Shown: positions 11,269 to 24,289 of the stretch, piece after piece | How the letters are laid out: each line of letters opens with the position of its first letter | Numbering within the stretch: position 1 is the stretch's first letter | NCBI RefSeq assembly: GCF_002776525.5 | Contig: NC_045435.1 | Coordinates: 122,764,647-122,828,646, forward strand | From: Piliocolobus tephrosceles | Lineage: Eukaryota; Chordata; Mammalia; Primates; Cercopithecidae | Length of the DNA: 64,000 bases | Direction: 5' to 3' | Notes under the pieces: model-generated | What the model saw: only the letters and a program-made list of their open reading frames with translations | Told to the model about the DNA's origin: nothing | The model's database searches: none | Position numbers and translations under genes: made by a program

Positions 11269-13964
11269 TAATAGATTTACAAAATTTAGCAGCAAATTAG
11301 AACATATTATTAGAGAAAATTGTTTAATTGCAAAAGAAAGGAAAAGAGGAGTTACAAAACCAAAACACAAACAATATAATGACAGTAGTGTTTACTTATA
11401 AACAATGAAAAGAATGCAAGTGGGTGCAATTCTCCAATTAAAAGGCATAAATAAGCTGAATGGATAGAGACAAGACCCAACCATATGCTGCCTACAAGAA
11501 GCCCACTTCACCTACAAACATTGACTGAAAATAAAAGGATGAAAAATATATTTAATTCAACTGAAAATCTAAAAAAGCAGTAATTGCTATACTAGTCAAA
11601 TAAAACAGACTAAAAATCAGATTGTACAAAGAGATAAAGAAGGTAACAGTATGATAAACAGTTTAATTTAGCAAGAACGTATAACAATTATAAATATGTA
11701 TGCACACCACACCAGAGCTTCCAAGTACACACAGCAAACATTAAGAGATTGACAGGGAGAGATCAACTGTAATATAATTATAGTGAGGAATTTAAGAGCT
11801 TACTCTTAGTAATGGATACATCAACCAGACAGAAAATCAACAAATAAGTATCAGAGGTAAGCTGTACACTAGACCTAATATATCTAACTGACATTTACAG
11901 AATATTTCACACAACTGCCACAGGATTAAAATTCTTTTCATCAGTACATGGAACATTCTTCAGAAGAGACCACATATTAGGCCACAAAACAAGTCTCAAC
12001 AAATTCAAAACAGCAGAAATCATATAAAATATCTTTTCTGAGCACAATGGGAAAAACTAGATATCAAAAACAAGAGGAACTTCTGGAACTTCATAAAAAT
12101 TTAAAAATTAAACAATATGCTCCTGAATGATCAATGAAACAATGAGGAAACAAATAAAGAAACTAAAAATTTCTTGAAACAAATGAAAATGGAGATACAA
12201 CATAACAAAATCTATGATATACAGCAAAAGCAGTAGTAAGAGGAACGTTTATATCAATAAATGCCTATATCAATAAATAGGAAGACTTCAAATAAACAAC
12301 TTAATGATGCACTTCAAGGAATTAGAAAAACAAGAACAAATTAAACCACAAATTAGTAGAAGGAAAGAAATAATAAAGACCAGAGCAGAAATAAGTAAAA
12401 TTAGGACTAATAAAGACAGAAGATCAACGAGACAAAAAGTTGATTTTATGAAAAGATAAACAAAATTGACAAAGCTTTACTTAGATAAAGAAAAAAAAAG
12501 AGGAAAGACCCTAATAACTAAAATAAAAAATGAAGAGACATAGTAACTGAAACAACAGAAATACAAAAGTTCATTAGAGATTATTATGCCAACATATGGA
12601 AAACCTAGAAGAAATATAGATAAATTCTAGAATACATTCAACCTATGAAGATTGAACCACGAAGATATAGAAAACCTCAATAAATCAATAACAAGTAATG
12701 AGATCAAAGTCATAGCAAAAAGCCTACCATCAATGAAAAGCCCAGGACCTGACGTCTTCAGTTCTGAATTCTACCAAACATTTAAAGGATGATTAATACC
12801 AATTCTATCCAAACTCTGAAATCAGCAGAGGAGGGAATACTTTTAAACTCACCCTTCCAGCCCCACTTTACCCTGACACCAAAATTAGACAAGGACACAT
12901 CACAAAAAGAAAACTGCAGGCTAATATCATTGATTAACATAGATGCAAAAAATCTTCAAAAAATACTAGCAAACTGAATTAAACAATACATTGAAAAGAT
13001 TATTCATCATAGCCAAGTGGGATTTAACCCAAAGATGAAAAAATGGTTTAACATATGTAAATCAATAAATGTGATACTTCATATTAACAGAACCAATAGC
13101 AAAAAGTATGATCACCTCAATAGATGCAGAAAAAGCATTTGATAAAATTCAACATACCTTCATGATAAAAACTGTCATCACTCTGGGTATAGAAGGGACA
13201 AATCTCAAACTAATAAAGGTCATATATAACAAACTCACAGCTAGCATTGCACTGAATGGGGAATAATCAAAGGCCTTTTCCTTTGGAACAAGACCAGGAT
13301 ACCCACTTCCACTACGTTTATTCAACATAATACTGGAAGTCTGGCCAGAGCACTTTGGGCAAGAGAAAGATTTGTGCATCCAAATGGAAAGGAGTAATTC
13401 AAATTAGCCTTGCTTACAGACAATATGATCTCATACTTAAGAAAACCTAAAGACTCCACTACAAACCTCTTAGTACTGATAAAAGAATTCAGTAGGGTCA
13501 CAGGGCACAAAATCAATATATAAAAGTTAGTAGCATTTACATATGCTAACAGTAAACAATCTGAAAAACAAATCAAGAATGCAGTCTCAATTACAATATC
13601 TACAATTTTAATACCTAAGAATCAATTTAAGCAAAGAAAAGAAAGATGTATACTTCTAGGAAAACTGTAACACACTGATAAAAAATATTAAAGAGCATGA
13701 AAACATCCAAAGATATTCCATGCATGTGGTCTGGAAGAACTAACATCGTTAAAATGACAATAATACTCAAAGAAATTTACAGATCCAATACAATCTCTAT
13801 CACAATACAAAATACCAGTAACAGTCATTGCATAAATAGAAAAAATATTCTAAAATGTATATGGAACCATGGAAGTTCCCAAATAGCCAAAGTAATATTG
13901 AGCAAAAAGAACAAAGTTGGAGGAATCACAATACCTTATTTTAAGTTATACTACAAAGTTATAG
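11269..13964 (+). mobile_element. Old L1M, segment 2 (ORF2 region)
   Basis: The interrupted old L1 resumes here. The block 'gacaagacccaaccatatgc' near 11470 continues the endonuclease coding region, the RT region lies around 12700-13560 ('aggacctgacgtcttcag', 'catttgataaaattcaac'), and the segment reaches 'aagttatactacaaagttat' at 13950. Many stops and indels are present; open pieces are short (12789-12977, 13697-14062). It is broken at 13964 by an MST-type LTR. Confidence 0.8.
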
Positions 13965-14659
13965 TGATATGGTTTGGCTGTGTCCCCATTCTAAATCTCA
14001 TCTTGAATTGTAATCCCCATAATCCCCATGGGTCAAGGGTGGGACCAGGTAGAGGTAATTAGATCATGGGGGTTGTTTCCTCCATGCTTTCCTCATGATA
14101 GTGAGTCTCATGAGATCTCATGGTTTTATAATCATCTGGCATTTCCACTGTTGCACTCTCTCCATCCTATCGCCCTGTGAAGAAGGTATCTGCTTCTCCT
14201 TTGCTTTCTGCCATAATTGCAAGTTTCTTGAGGATTTCCCAGCAATGTAGAACTGTGAGTCAATAAAACCTCTTTCCCATCAGGTGCGGTGACTCATGCC
14301 TGTAATCCTAGTACTTTGGGAGGCCAAGGCGGGTGGATCATCTGAGGTCAAGAGTTCGAGACCAGCCTGGCCAACATGGTGAAACCCCATCTCTACTAAA
14401 AATACAAAAATTAACCAGACGAGGTGGTGTGCACCTGTATACTAGCTACTTGAGAGGCTGAAACAGGAGAATTGCTTGAACCTGGGAGGCGGAGGTTGCA
14501 GTGAGCCAAGTTCATGTCATTGCACTCCAGCCTAGAGAACAAGAGCAAAACTCCATCTCAAAAAAAAAAAAAGGAAAACAAAAGAAAATAAATCTCTTTC
14601 CTTCACAAATTACCCAATCTCGATATTTCTTCACAGCAGCCTGAGAACGGACTAAGACA
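13965..14659 (+). mobile_element. MST/THE1-type MaLR solo LTR (split by an Alu)
   Basis: It starts 'tgatatggtttggctgtgtc' and ends 'gaacggactaagaca', both hallmarks of MST/THE1 LTRs, with the internal 'gaactgtgagtcaataaaac' block before the AATAAA-type signal. An AluS copy occupies 14281-14583. The LTR lies in the same orientation as the surrounding old L1M. I could not find a clean 5 bp target duplication. Confidence 0.85.
14281..14583 (+). mobile_element. AluS-like element inside the MST LTR
   Basis: Complete dimeric Alu with 'gagttcgagaccagcctggc' in the left arm (AluS type), the right arm, and an A-rich tail near 14560-14583. Imperfect direct repeats of the LTR sequence ('aataaaacctctttcc' before, 'aataaatctctttcc' after) fit a target-site duplication. 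Confidence 0.9.
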
Positions 14660-16105
14660 ACAATTAAATTTGACAAAGATGCCAAGAATACATAATGAGT
14701 AAAGGAAAATCTCTTCAGTGAATATTGTTGAGACAACTGGATAGTCACATGAAGAAGAATAAAATTATTCTGTTATCACACATCACTCACAAAAATCAAT
14801 GCAGGATGAATGAAAGACTTAAACATATGATCTGAAACTTTAGAACTATTAGAAAAGAGCATAGGGACAAAACTCCATGCCTTAGTCTGAGCAATGCTTT
14901 TTTTGAATGTTAACCAAAAAGCACATGCAACAAAAGCAAAGTATACAAATGGGATTACATCAAACTAAAAAGGTTCTACACAAGAAAGAAAACAATCAAC
15001 AAAGTAAACACGCAACCCACAGAATGGGAGAACCTATTTGCAAACCACCCATTTCACAAGGGATTCATAAGCAGAATATTTAAGGAATGCAAAAAATTCG
15101 ATAGCAAAGTCATTATCATCATCCAACTTAAAAGGTGCAAAGAAATCTGAATAGACTTTTCTCAGAAAACATAAAAATGGCCAACATGTGTATGTAAAAA
15201 ACACTCAAATGACTAACCACCAGAAAAATTCAAATCAATACTGCAATGAGATACCATCTTGCCCCAGTTAAAATTACTTTTATAAAAAAGATAGGCAAAA
15301 ATAGATGCTGGCAAGGATGTGAAGAAAGGAATGCCATCATTCATACACTGTTGGTGGAAATATAAATGAGTACAGCCACTATGAAGAACAGTATGAAAGC
15401 TCCTCAAAAAAATTAAAAATAGATCTACCCTATGATCCAGTAATTCCCTTACTGGGTATATATTCAAAAGAAAAGAGATCAACATATTGAAACTATCTCT
15501 GCAATCCCATGTTTATTACAGCACTATTCACAATAGCCAAAATATGGAATTAATCTAAGTGCCCATCAATGAATGAAAGGCTGGATAAATACAACATAGC
15601 ACATATAATAACCAACGGAATATTTTTCATCCATTAAAAAAGAATGAAATTCTGTCATTAGCAGCTCAATGGATGGAACTGGGAGACATTATGTCAAGTG
15701 AAGTAAGCCAGATAGAGAAAGACAAATATTGTATGTTTTCTCTCATGTGTGGGAGCTAAAAAATTTACCTTATGGACATATAGAGTAAAATGATAGCTAT
15801 CAGAGACTGGGAAGAGTAGTAGGAATAATGAGAGAGTTGGTTAATGGATAAAAAATATAACTAGATAGAATGAATAATATCTACTGTTCAGTAGCACAAA
15901 AGAGGAATTATAATTAACAATAATCTTTTATATATTTCAAAGTATCTAGAAGAGTGGAATTGCAATGTTCGTAACACAAAGAAGTAATAAATATTTGAGG
16001 TGATGGATACTTGGTTATTAAACTTTTCGTGCTTGTATCAGAAGTTTACATGTACTCCATTAATATGTACAACTATTATGTATTCATAAAAATTTTTTTT
16101 AAAAT
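14660..16105 (+). mobile_element. Old L1M, segment 3 (ORF2 end and 3' UTR)
   Basis: The old L1 continues through the ORF2 C-terminal region ('gagataccatcttgcccc' near 15247, 'actgttggtggaaatataaa' near 15348) to a 3' UTR ending near 'tatgtacaactattatgtat' and a short A/T tail at about 16100. This 3' end resembles L1MA/L1MB-type elements. Adding segments 1-3 gives about 5 kb of the original element. Confidence 0.8.
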
Positions 16106-16744
16106 GATTAATGTTGAATTATATAACCAGAGAGCAGGAATCTGCTGGCACCTCTGTAGATTTCTGCCTGTTACACATGGATATCTTGATAAGGCTGGAA
16201 ACCTATATGTCTAGGTTTTACCTCACCCATGCAGGTGCACAATAAAATCAGTTCTGAGATTTTATCCTCCTCAAGGGTTCTTCAAGGAGATGAGAATCCT
16301 GCTAATCTGCACAACTTTATTATCCTCATCTTGTAGGAAATCTATGCCCTCTCTCTTTCTCTTATGCTTCCCCAAGCATAATATTCTCAATGAGGTGAGA
16401 CGACCATAAATGACTGTTAGAGATGGGTCTTTAGTTGCCTTGTGTTTTGTAAGTTCTAAATTCCCATGCTACCCATTTGCTTGAGACAAGAAAATGGAAA
16501 AATTCTGGCTACATTTCTGTAGTAAGAAAGTAGAAGAAAAGCAAATACAAATCAATATCTCAAAAATTATCTCACAATATTGGAAAAGTAGTGTTTTGGC
16601 ATTTTTTAATTGAAATTGATCTGAAATTACTGCTTTATTGGCAGAAGACTAAATCTTAAACTATGGAATAACCAGAATGAACAAAGCAGATGAAGGCAAA
16701 AAAAGTTCTTAAAAGATTAAGAAAGGGTTAAGTGCTTGTAATAG
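16106..16744. other. Unassigned sequence
   Basis: No supported gene. The block at 16130-16340 has slightly higher GC and includes 'gcacaataaaatcagttctg', which could be a remnant of an old LTR, but I cannot assign it. Confidence 0.35.
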
Positions 16745-17005
16745 CTGTGACAGTTGCCATAGCGAAGTATCACAAATTATATGGTTTAAAAAGCAGAAAT
16801 TTGTCTCACAATTCGGGATGCTGGAAGTCTGAGATCAAGAGGCTGGCAGTACCATACGCTCTCTGAAGGCACTAAGGAAAGGTCTTTCATCCAATCTTAT
16901 CCCTCCTGAAAAGTGATACACAGTGAGGCCAGAATTAGGTGGCAAAAATATAAACATGGGCACTTTTCAATCTAATTACTATTTTCTTTAAGTAGCTATG
17001 AACCT
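16745..17005 (+). repeat. Ancient interspersed repeat, family not named
   Basis: It reads like a widespread old element with the blocks 'gttgccatagcgaagtatca', 'tctcacaattcgggatgctg' and 'gaagtctgagatcaagaggc'. A segment with matching later blocks occurs at 35945-36235, so both probably belong to one family. Confidence 0.45.
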
Positions 17006-17054
17006 ATCCATTTTGTGACTATGTTCATACAGTTTCTCTCTCTAGAATGGCATA

Positions 17055-17366
17055 GCCCCAGCCGTGCACAGTGTAATCCCACATCTGTAATCCCAGTCCT
17101 TTGGGAGGCTGAGATGGGCGGATCATGAGGTCAGGAGATCGAGACCATCCTGGCTAACATGGTGAAACCCCATCTTTACTAAAAATACAAAAATTAGCTG
17201 GGTGTGATGGCAGGCTCCTGTAATCCCAGCCACTCTGGAGGCTGAGGCAGAAGAATGGTTTGAACATGGGAGGTGAAGGTTTCAGTGAGCCAAGATTGTG
17301 CCAGTGCACTCCAGCCTGGGCAAAAGAGCCAGACTCTGTGTCAAACAAAACAAAACGAAACAAAGC
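17055..17366 (+). mobile_element. AluY/S-like element, diverged
   Basis: Left arm 'aggagatcgagaccatcctg', right arm 'tgcactccagcctgggcaaa', tail of AAAC units. Its first ~30 bases are scrambled relative to the Alu consensus, so the exact start is uncertain. Confidence 0.85.
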
Positions 17367-17513
17367 TACAGCCCCTTTCTGTCAGTATACATCTATACAA
17401 TATTAAAGATTCAAATCAAAAGCCAGCTTTTTTTCCCCCAAAGTGTTCCTTGAATTCTGCAGGCAAATTTAGAAGTTTATTTTTCTAATGTTGCCATAAA
17501 ACCATTTAATTGT

Positions 17514-17798
17514 TGGCGGGGCGCGGTGGCTCAAGCCTGTAATCCCAGCACTTTGGGAGGCCGAGACGGGCGGATCATGAGGTCAGGAGATCGAGACCAT
17601 CCTGGCTAACACGGTGAAACCCCATCTCTACTAAAAAATACAAAAAACTAGCCAGTCGATTTGGCGGGCGCCTGTAGTCCCAGCTACTCGGGAGGCTGAG
17701 GCAGGAGAATGGCGTAAACCCAGGAGGTGGAGCTTGCAGTGAGCTGAGATCCGGCCACTGCACTCCAGCCTGGGCGCGAGACTCCGTCTCAAAAAATT
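17514..17798 (+). mobile_element. Young Alu, Old World monkey AluYR type
   Basis: Near-consensus Alu with the diagnostic 'ggctcaagcctgtaat', 'gagacgggcggatcatgagg' and 'gagatccggccactgcac', plus 'aaaaaactagcc'. These changes mark Alu subfamilies that spread in the cercopithecoid lineage. It ends in a short A tail at 17793-17798. Confidence 0.9.
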
Positions 17799-19091
17799 AC
17801 AATGTTTTGTCTAGGGCACACGGACAGGAATTTGGATTCCAGAGGCCTAGAGCTTGTCTGGAGTCTATGAACCATTAGGGAGCTAATTTGAAACTAATCC
17901 ATAATTGGAATTTAGGCATGTACAGACTTGCTTAATATACATGAAGAATGCAAAGAATGTAAGACAGTGACTCTGCTGTCTTTTCTTCATATTGCATAGT
18001 ACACTTTGCTATAAACAGAAGTTTTACTTTGTAGGGTAGCACAAATCCCTTTCAATCAACCTTATCCCCATCAACATGCCATGGTGCTTACAATTCCCTG
18101 TATTTGATTGTCTTCGGTAGAGCACTGTCTCCAGAAATCCTGTTGAAAGACATACAAGTTTTCCAAGAAACTGTACATTTCCAATTATGTTTGTATGTAT
18201 CTCCTCTCCCTCACTCTTCTTTCACTAATGATGCTAAAGCTTTATTCATACAACACTCATTGTTTATGAAGTATCTCTTCACCAACTTTATTAAATGTTG
18301 ATGATACCATAAGAGTTATTTTCTTAGAACTCTTATGAACATTTCACTTCTATGCTTGTCATCAAATATTTTCCAATATTCTACTGGGCAGTACCCAAAT
18401 CTCTTTTGAATTCACACTCGTTCGTATAGCCTACGTTGAAGCTATACCAAATAGTTACTTTAAAAAAAAAAAAAAAGATTTTCTCTTCAGTTATTAAAGG
18501 ATGCTTCAGAAACATGTAAGAGACATGTTAAACACAGATTGCTCGTTCCCATTCCTGGAGTTTCTCATTTAATAGTTCTGGGCTGGGCCCAAGAATGTGT
18601 TTTCTAACAAGCTACTACATGATGCTGATGCCCCTGATTCTGGGAGCACAAATTTGAGAACCTTTTCTCTCAATATTTAGACCTCCATTTATTTATTCTT
18701 GATAAATTTTTTAGCATTGCTTTTCCTTCTATTTAGTTTTTCTTTTTTAAAAATATGTCACATGACACTTTCCTGAAAGTAGAGTGTTTTCCAGAAAAAA
18801 AAAAAAAAAAAGTTCATTCCTTTAAAACACACCTTTAAAAAAAAGCATTTAGAGACATATTTGTTTCTCTTTCAATAACACATACAAGTTAAAAAACATT
18901 TTGAGACATATTATTATAATAGTCATTAGATATTTTTCCAATGTTTCGTTTTATATGTCTTTTACATCTTGATAGATATTTTTTAGGCAACTAATCCCTA
19001 GAAGCCATCTTGTATCTGGCAGACAGCAGATACACCATATCACGAAATGTATAAATAAATGATTGGATGGGAGATAAAATTATAGATAGAT

Positions 19092-19137
<46 letters not shown>

Positions 19138-20054
19138 CTGACACTAGCCTTTTAGCATAATTTAGGATGGATTAATTTATCACAACTTCTAGTATAGAAT
19201 ATAAATATCCGAGAAACAAAATCTTCCAATTTTGGAGGATGACAGAATAATAATTCTGAACAAAAAGGGTTGTTTGGGCAAGGATAGTCTAAGTACAAGC
19301 CCTAAGACATAAAAGTCAGAAAGATACTGGTAGGCCATGAACCCACAGGGAAAGGGCATATGAAAGGGGGATAAAGGGTAAATAAAAATATACCTTCCAC
19401 CACCTCTCAATGTGTAGCTGTTTCACTTTAGTCAGGCAGGAACAGTATGAAAATACTGTCAAAAGCTTCAGAAAGCAGGATTTTTCCAGATCTGCCCTCT
19501 TTTTCTGAGTTGGGATACCCCTTTTATATTTAAACTATAAATATCGAGCTCTCATCATCTTACTCATTGTTTCAGATTCAATTGGTCTTCAAACAGACTA
19601 TAACTTGAATGACTCGGATGTGAAAATGGAAGAGATTTCCACTCAAAATATTTTCTAGGCTTACCATTTATAGTAGATAGGCAAATTAGCAGAATGTGAT
19701 AATTGATCATGTAGGAGAAATTATTCTAGATAATAAAAACAGACATTTATTTATTTAAAAATTTAACTTGAAAATATTGGTTGGTTATGCTTCATATTCA
19801 TAAAGGTTATCAATAAATCAGTGAGAAATGTTGTGCTTGAAATATTCAATTTTCTTGCATTCAAACGATGTGATAACAAAACAATTACTTAACTTTCTTC
19901 AGTTACTGTTGTCAGTTACTCTAATGTTTCTTCTTATTTTTCTCTAATATTTTCATCAGGCTGGTGATGAAAAAACATATATATACCATTGAAGACAATG
20001 TATTCCACTCCTAGCAGCATCTGCTACTTTGCTTTGATAACTGAATTTAGAATT
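17799..20054. other. Unassigned AT-rich sequence
   Basis: Holds poly-A runs (about 18462-18476 and 18797-18813) and the GATA microsatellite at 19083-19135. No gene is supported; the short open frames at 18104-18301 and 19189-19410 have no recognisable domain. Confidence 0.45.
19083..19135. repeat. (GATA)n microsatellite
   Basis: About 12 GATA units with one 'tgatag' interruption near the start. Confidence 0.95.
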
Positions 20055-20357
20055 TTTTTTTCTTTTTTTCCTGAGACTAAGTTTCGCTCTTGTTGTCTAG
20101 GCTGGAGTGCAATGGCGTGATCTTGGCTCACCAAACCTCTGCCTCCCGGGTTCAAGCAATTCTCCTGCCTCAGCCTCCTGGGTAGGTGGAATTACAGGCA
20201 TGGGCCACTATGCCTGGCTAATTTTGTATTTTTAGTAGCGACGGGGTTTATCCATGTTTTGTTGGTTAGGCTGGTCTCGAACTCCCAAATAACATGATCT
20301 GCCCACCTCGGCCCCCAAAAGTGCTGGGATTACAGGCATGAGCCACTGCCCCCTGCC
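20055..20357 (-). mobile_element. AluS-like element, antisense
   Basis: T-rich start followed by the reverse complement of a dimeric Alu: 'aggctggagtgcaatggcgt' and 'caaaagtgctgggattacag'. Moderately diverged. Confidence 0.9.
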
Positions 20358-20845
20358 AAGACAATTTTTAAAATTCCTCTTAAAAATTATGAATTTATTT
20401 TGCATGCATTATTCTACACTGGATCAATTCAAAAATAGTCACATAAAATTTCCTAGGAGATCAGTAACAAAATCTGGGTCATTTTCTTAGCATATATTTT
20501 AAGAATAGAGGAAGCTAAAAATGACCAGAATCAGAACAAACTGTCTCAAAGAGTTAATTTACGTATATAATAAAAGGCTTTCTATCTCTTATTTAACCAG
20601 AACTTTTTCTTGACTTCTCTCTCCCTTTCTCTAATACATATATATAGAAATATATATATTTATTCATATATAAAAACATATCTGTATAGATAAAATAATA
20701 TTTGTATAGTCTTTTATAAAAAATTCATATAGATAAAAGGTAAAAACAGTCTTTTATTCCACGTACTATGCAAAACATTAATAACTTTCTGGGCACTATT
20801 CTACTAAAACAGAAAATATGGTTGACCAATAACTATTATTGTGAT

Positions 20846-20878
<33 letters not shown>

Positions 20879-21727
20879 ATGCATCTGTTGTGGTAGATAA
20901 ATGATAATTCAAAAACTGTTTTAGAAGCTACAAGACAAAGTAGATTTAGAAAAAAACAGTGGGGTTGAAATATATTCTCTTCTATTCACTATGCAAGCTT
21001 ATGGCACATTCATTTTCTTATCTGTAAATTGAGGTAATAATATCTAATTTGCATATTGTATTTGAGTAAATATTACGATAATATGAGTATCCCATCTCAC
21101 AAAAATTATTTAATAAGTAAAAACTTTGTTATCATTTCCAGTATATAAATAATTATTACATACTTTGCCTCATATCCTCAGTATTTCTGCTAAATACTGC
21201 ACAGAAAGGGTTAATTGAAATTCTTCTTAATCAAACTATATACTAGTATTACGTACTTGAGAGAAAGAACTGCAAGAAAGAACAAAGGAGGTATGAATAT
21301 CAGTTATTTTTGCAGTACCATGGTGTATGTCTGAATTTGAGGATCTCCTTGGCTGACAGCATCTAAGAGAGAACACACTACAAAATAGGTTAAAAGTAAT
21401 CAGAGATAAAAGCTATCTCTACATGCATCTATATTAGGACATATTCATGAAGATACCAATTTGAGAAACTCTATTTTACTAGGCTAAAAAACAAACAAAA
21501 TAGGAATGTAGCTGAAATTCACAAACATACAAACTCATCATGTATTTTACCACTTCCACAGCAATTATCCTTTTCCTGGCTTAGCTCTTTCTTTTCTCTT
21601 TAAATATACACTTTTAATTTGAAACTAAAAGTTATTTCATTAAAAATATGAAGAAAACAGTAAAAATTGAACCACATCGTAATTTACTATAGGACATATA
21701 TCCACTGTTTTATGTATCCTTTTTATT
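20358..21727. other. Unassigned AT-rich sequence with a (TG)n tract
   Basis: Contains AT-rich low-complexity DNA around 20635-20700 and (TG)n at about 20848-20877. No gene or clear repeat otherwise. Confidence 0.45.
20848..20877. repeat. (TG)n microsatellite
   Basis: About 15 TG units. Confidence 0.9.
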
Positions 21728-22275
21728 CTTTAGATATTTTTATTTTAGGTTCAGGGGTATACATGCAGATTTGTTATATACATAAACTCTTGTTGCGGGG
21801 GTTTGTTGTACAGACCATTTCATGACCCAGGTACTAAACCTAGTATCCAGTAGTGATTTATTCTGCTTCTCTCCCCACATCCGTCACTCTCCACCCTCAG
21901 TAGGAACCATTGTCTGTTGTTTCCCTGTTTGTGTCCACGTGTTCAGATCATTTAGCTCCCACTTAAAAATGAAGTCATGTGGTATTTTCTTTTGTTTCTT
22001 CATTAGTTTGCCAAGAATAATGGCCTCCAGGTCCATCCATGTGCCTGCAGAGAACATGAGCTCATTCTTTTTTTATGGTTGCATAGTATTCCATGGTATA
22101 TATGTATCACATTTTCTTTATCCAGTCTACCATTGTTGGGCATTTAGGTTGACTCCATGTCTTGACTATTGGGAATGGTGCTGCAATGAACATACATGTG
22201 CATGTCTTTATGATAGAATGATTTATATTCCTTTGGGTATATGCACAGAAATGAGATTGCTGGGTCAAATAGCTT
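21728..22275 (-). mobile_element. L1 3' end fragment, antisense
   Basis: Antisense L1 3' UTR and ORF2 end: 'taggttcaggggtatacatg', 'tggcctccaggtccatccat', 'tgcatagtattccatggtat' and 'gggtatatgcacagaaatga'. The open frame at 21822-22286 is only the antisense of this repeat. Confidence 0.85.
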
Positions 22276-22585
22276 CATTTTTATAAATACTTGCTATAGT
22301 AGCAACAAAGATAGAATGAACATATAATAAACACCACTGTATTCACCTGCAACATCTAAATGACAAGTTAGAACACTAATAGGAGCTACAAGCTTGTGTT
22401 CACTAACGAATTAAGATAGCATTATAATTTGGTTCCGCTTTTTTTTCCCTTTAGTTAGGTACGACAGGACTCTTACACTAAGAAATATCTTTTTATTGGA
22501 AGAAATTGAAACTAGGATAGTCTACATATATTAATTCGAACCTCCTGTAGTTTTGTGTAACTAATTTTACACTTTCAAAGTAAAT

Positions 22586-22732
22586 ATGATGAATGGGATT
22601 TTTTTTTTTTTTTTTTTTTTGAGATGGAGTCTTGCTCTGTCGCCCAGGCTGGAGTTCTGGAGTACAGTGGCGCGATCTTGGCTCACTGCAAGCTCCGCCT
22701 CCTGGGTTCACGCCATGATGAATGGGATTTTT
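22586..22732 (-). mobile_element. 5'-truncated Alu with target-site duplication
   Basis: Only ~94 bp of the Alu right arm plus the poly-A (here poly-T, 22601-22620) were inserted. The direct repeats 'atgatgaatgggattt' flank it at 22586-22601 and 22715-22730. The start 'gagatggagtcttgctctgt' and 'ctgcaagctccgcctcctgg' identify an AluY-type source. Confidence 0.92.
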
Positions 22733-22810
22733 GAGAAGTCCACAAGCATATGGCAGGTTCCAGGGCCAGGGTAGAGGGTTGATATTGGGTAACACCAAAG
22801 AAAGCAATGA

Positions 22811-23138
22811 TAATTTCATTTTTTTTTTTTTTTTTTTTTTTTCCGAGAGGGAGTCTCGCTCCGTCGCCCAGGCTGGAGTGCAGTAGCCGGATCTCAGCTC
22901 ACTGCAAGCTCCGCCTCCGGGGTTTATGCCATTCTCCTGCCTCAGCCTCTGGAGTAGCTGGGACTACAGGCGCCGGCCACCTCGCCCGGCTAGTTTTTTG
23001 TATTTTTTAGTAGAGACGGGGTTTCACCGGTTAGCCAGGATGGTCTCGATCTCCTGACCTCGTGATCCGCCCGTCTCGGCATCCCAAAGTGCTGGGATTA
23101 CAGGCTTGAGCCACCGCGCCCGGCCAATTTCATTTTTT
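22811..23138 (-). mobile_element. Young Alu, Old World monkey AluYR type, with target-site duplication
   Basis: Full-length antisense Alu (body about 22840-23125) with 'gccggatctcagctcactgc' and 'caggcttgagccaccgcgcc'. The direct repeats 'aatttcattttttt' (22812 on) and 'aatttcatttttt' (23126-23138) are the target duplication. Confidence 0.93.
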
Positions 23139-23999
23139 AATTAAGCTATCTGGTAGATATTTTGCCTTATGGTTACCCTCCCCCACAAAAAAAGTCTCAA
23201 GTTTTCTCATGAGAATGCAAATTTGAGTCGTCACATTTAGCAACATTTAAAAGGATTTTAATCCAGAACAAAAAATAACCTCCTTGCAACAGGAACAGCA
23301 AGAAATCTCCCTCACTTACTCAATTTCCCCATGTTCTGCTTCTAATGATATAACTTAAGAGATATCCTAAAATGGGAAAAGTACATTAGCCTAGAGGAGC
23401 AAGAAAAATAAACTGTAGGTTATTTTTATTTTATTTTCCATATGTTAATTGTTTTCTCTAGATTTTTGTTATTTCTAAAATATTTGGTGTTTATTTCCTA
23501 TCTCAGGGAAAATCAGTCTTCCAAGCTATCTCCTTGTCTTTTTTTCTTTTAAAAAAGATTTTGTGAGATACAATTTATATTATCACAAAAATCAAAGGTT
23601 TAAAGTATCAATTTCAATAAACTTTTAGTATATGTGCATAGTTCTGAAACCATTACTATTAAAACCCAGAAATATATAGTTTTAAACATTGTTTTATAAA
23701 AATCTTGTTTTTTTAAAAAAAAAGTTAAGATAATAAAGGAGAGCAAATATTTATTAACAGACATTTTATAGTAAACTTCATATTTACCGTTTCAATTTTT
23801 CTTCATTTTTCTCATATGGATTTGATTTATTATTTTGCCTTATTACACTGTTAGAAAACCACTTCACTCTCACCCTCTCCCATTGTCAAATATTTACCTT
23901 TTTATAACTTATAGGCTCAACAATATAATTTTATATATATTGTATTATACAGTTTCTTTATAAACTATGTAAGAGAAGAAAGGAAAAGAAATGTGTAAT
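23139..23999. other. Unassigned AT-rich sequence
   Basis: No gene supported. The part after about 23500 may be the edge of the antisense L1M that is clear from about 24060. Confidence 0.4.
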
Positions 24000-24289
24000 T
24001 TTACTGTGCTTCGTATTACCTATATAATTACCTTTACTTTTCATTGTTTCATATGGATTTTAATACTTTTCATTTTTTTCATATGGATTTTAATTACTCT
24101 TTTGTGTTGCGTCTTTACAGCCTGAAGAACTAGCTTAAGTATTTCCTATAACACAGGTTAGATAGGATTTCCCTCCGTGTTTTCCTCTGAGAATGTTTTT
24201 ATTTCACTTTAATATTTGAAAGATAGTTTTGCCGGCTGTAAGCTTCTCAGTTGGCAGCTTTTTGAATTTTTTTTCTTTTAGAGTTTTTT
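24000..24289 (-). mobile_element. Old L1M, antisense, segment 1
   Basis: Antisense old L1 coding sequence: 'acagcctgaagaactagctt', 'tttgaaagatagttttgccg' and 'gttggcagctttttgaattt'. It is cut at about 24274-24289, where a younger L1 inserted, and resumes at 26327. Confidence 0.7.

Noticed and set aside
21822..22286. 154-codon open frame on the plus strand
   Set aside because: Lies wholly over the antisense of an L1 3' end; its sequence is the complement of L1, not a gene.
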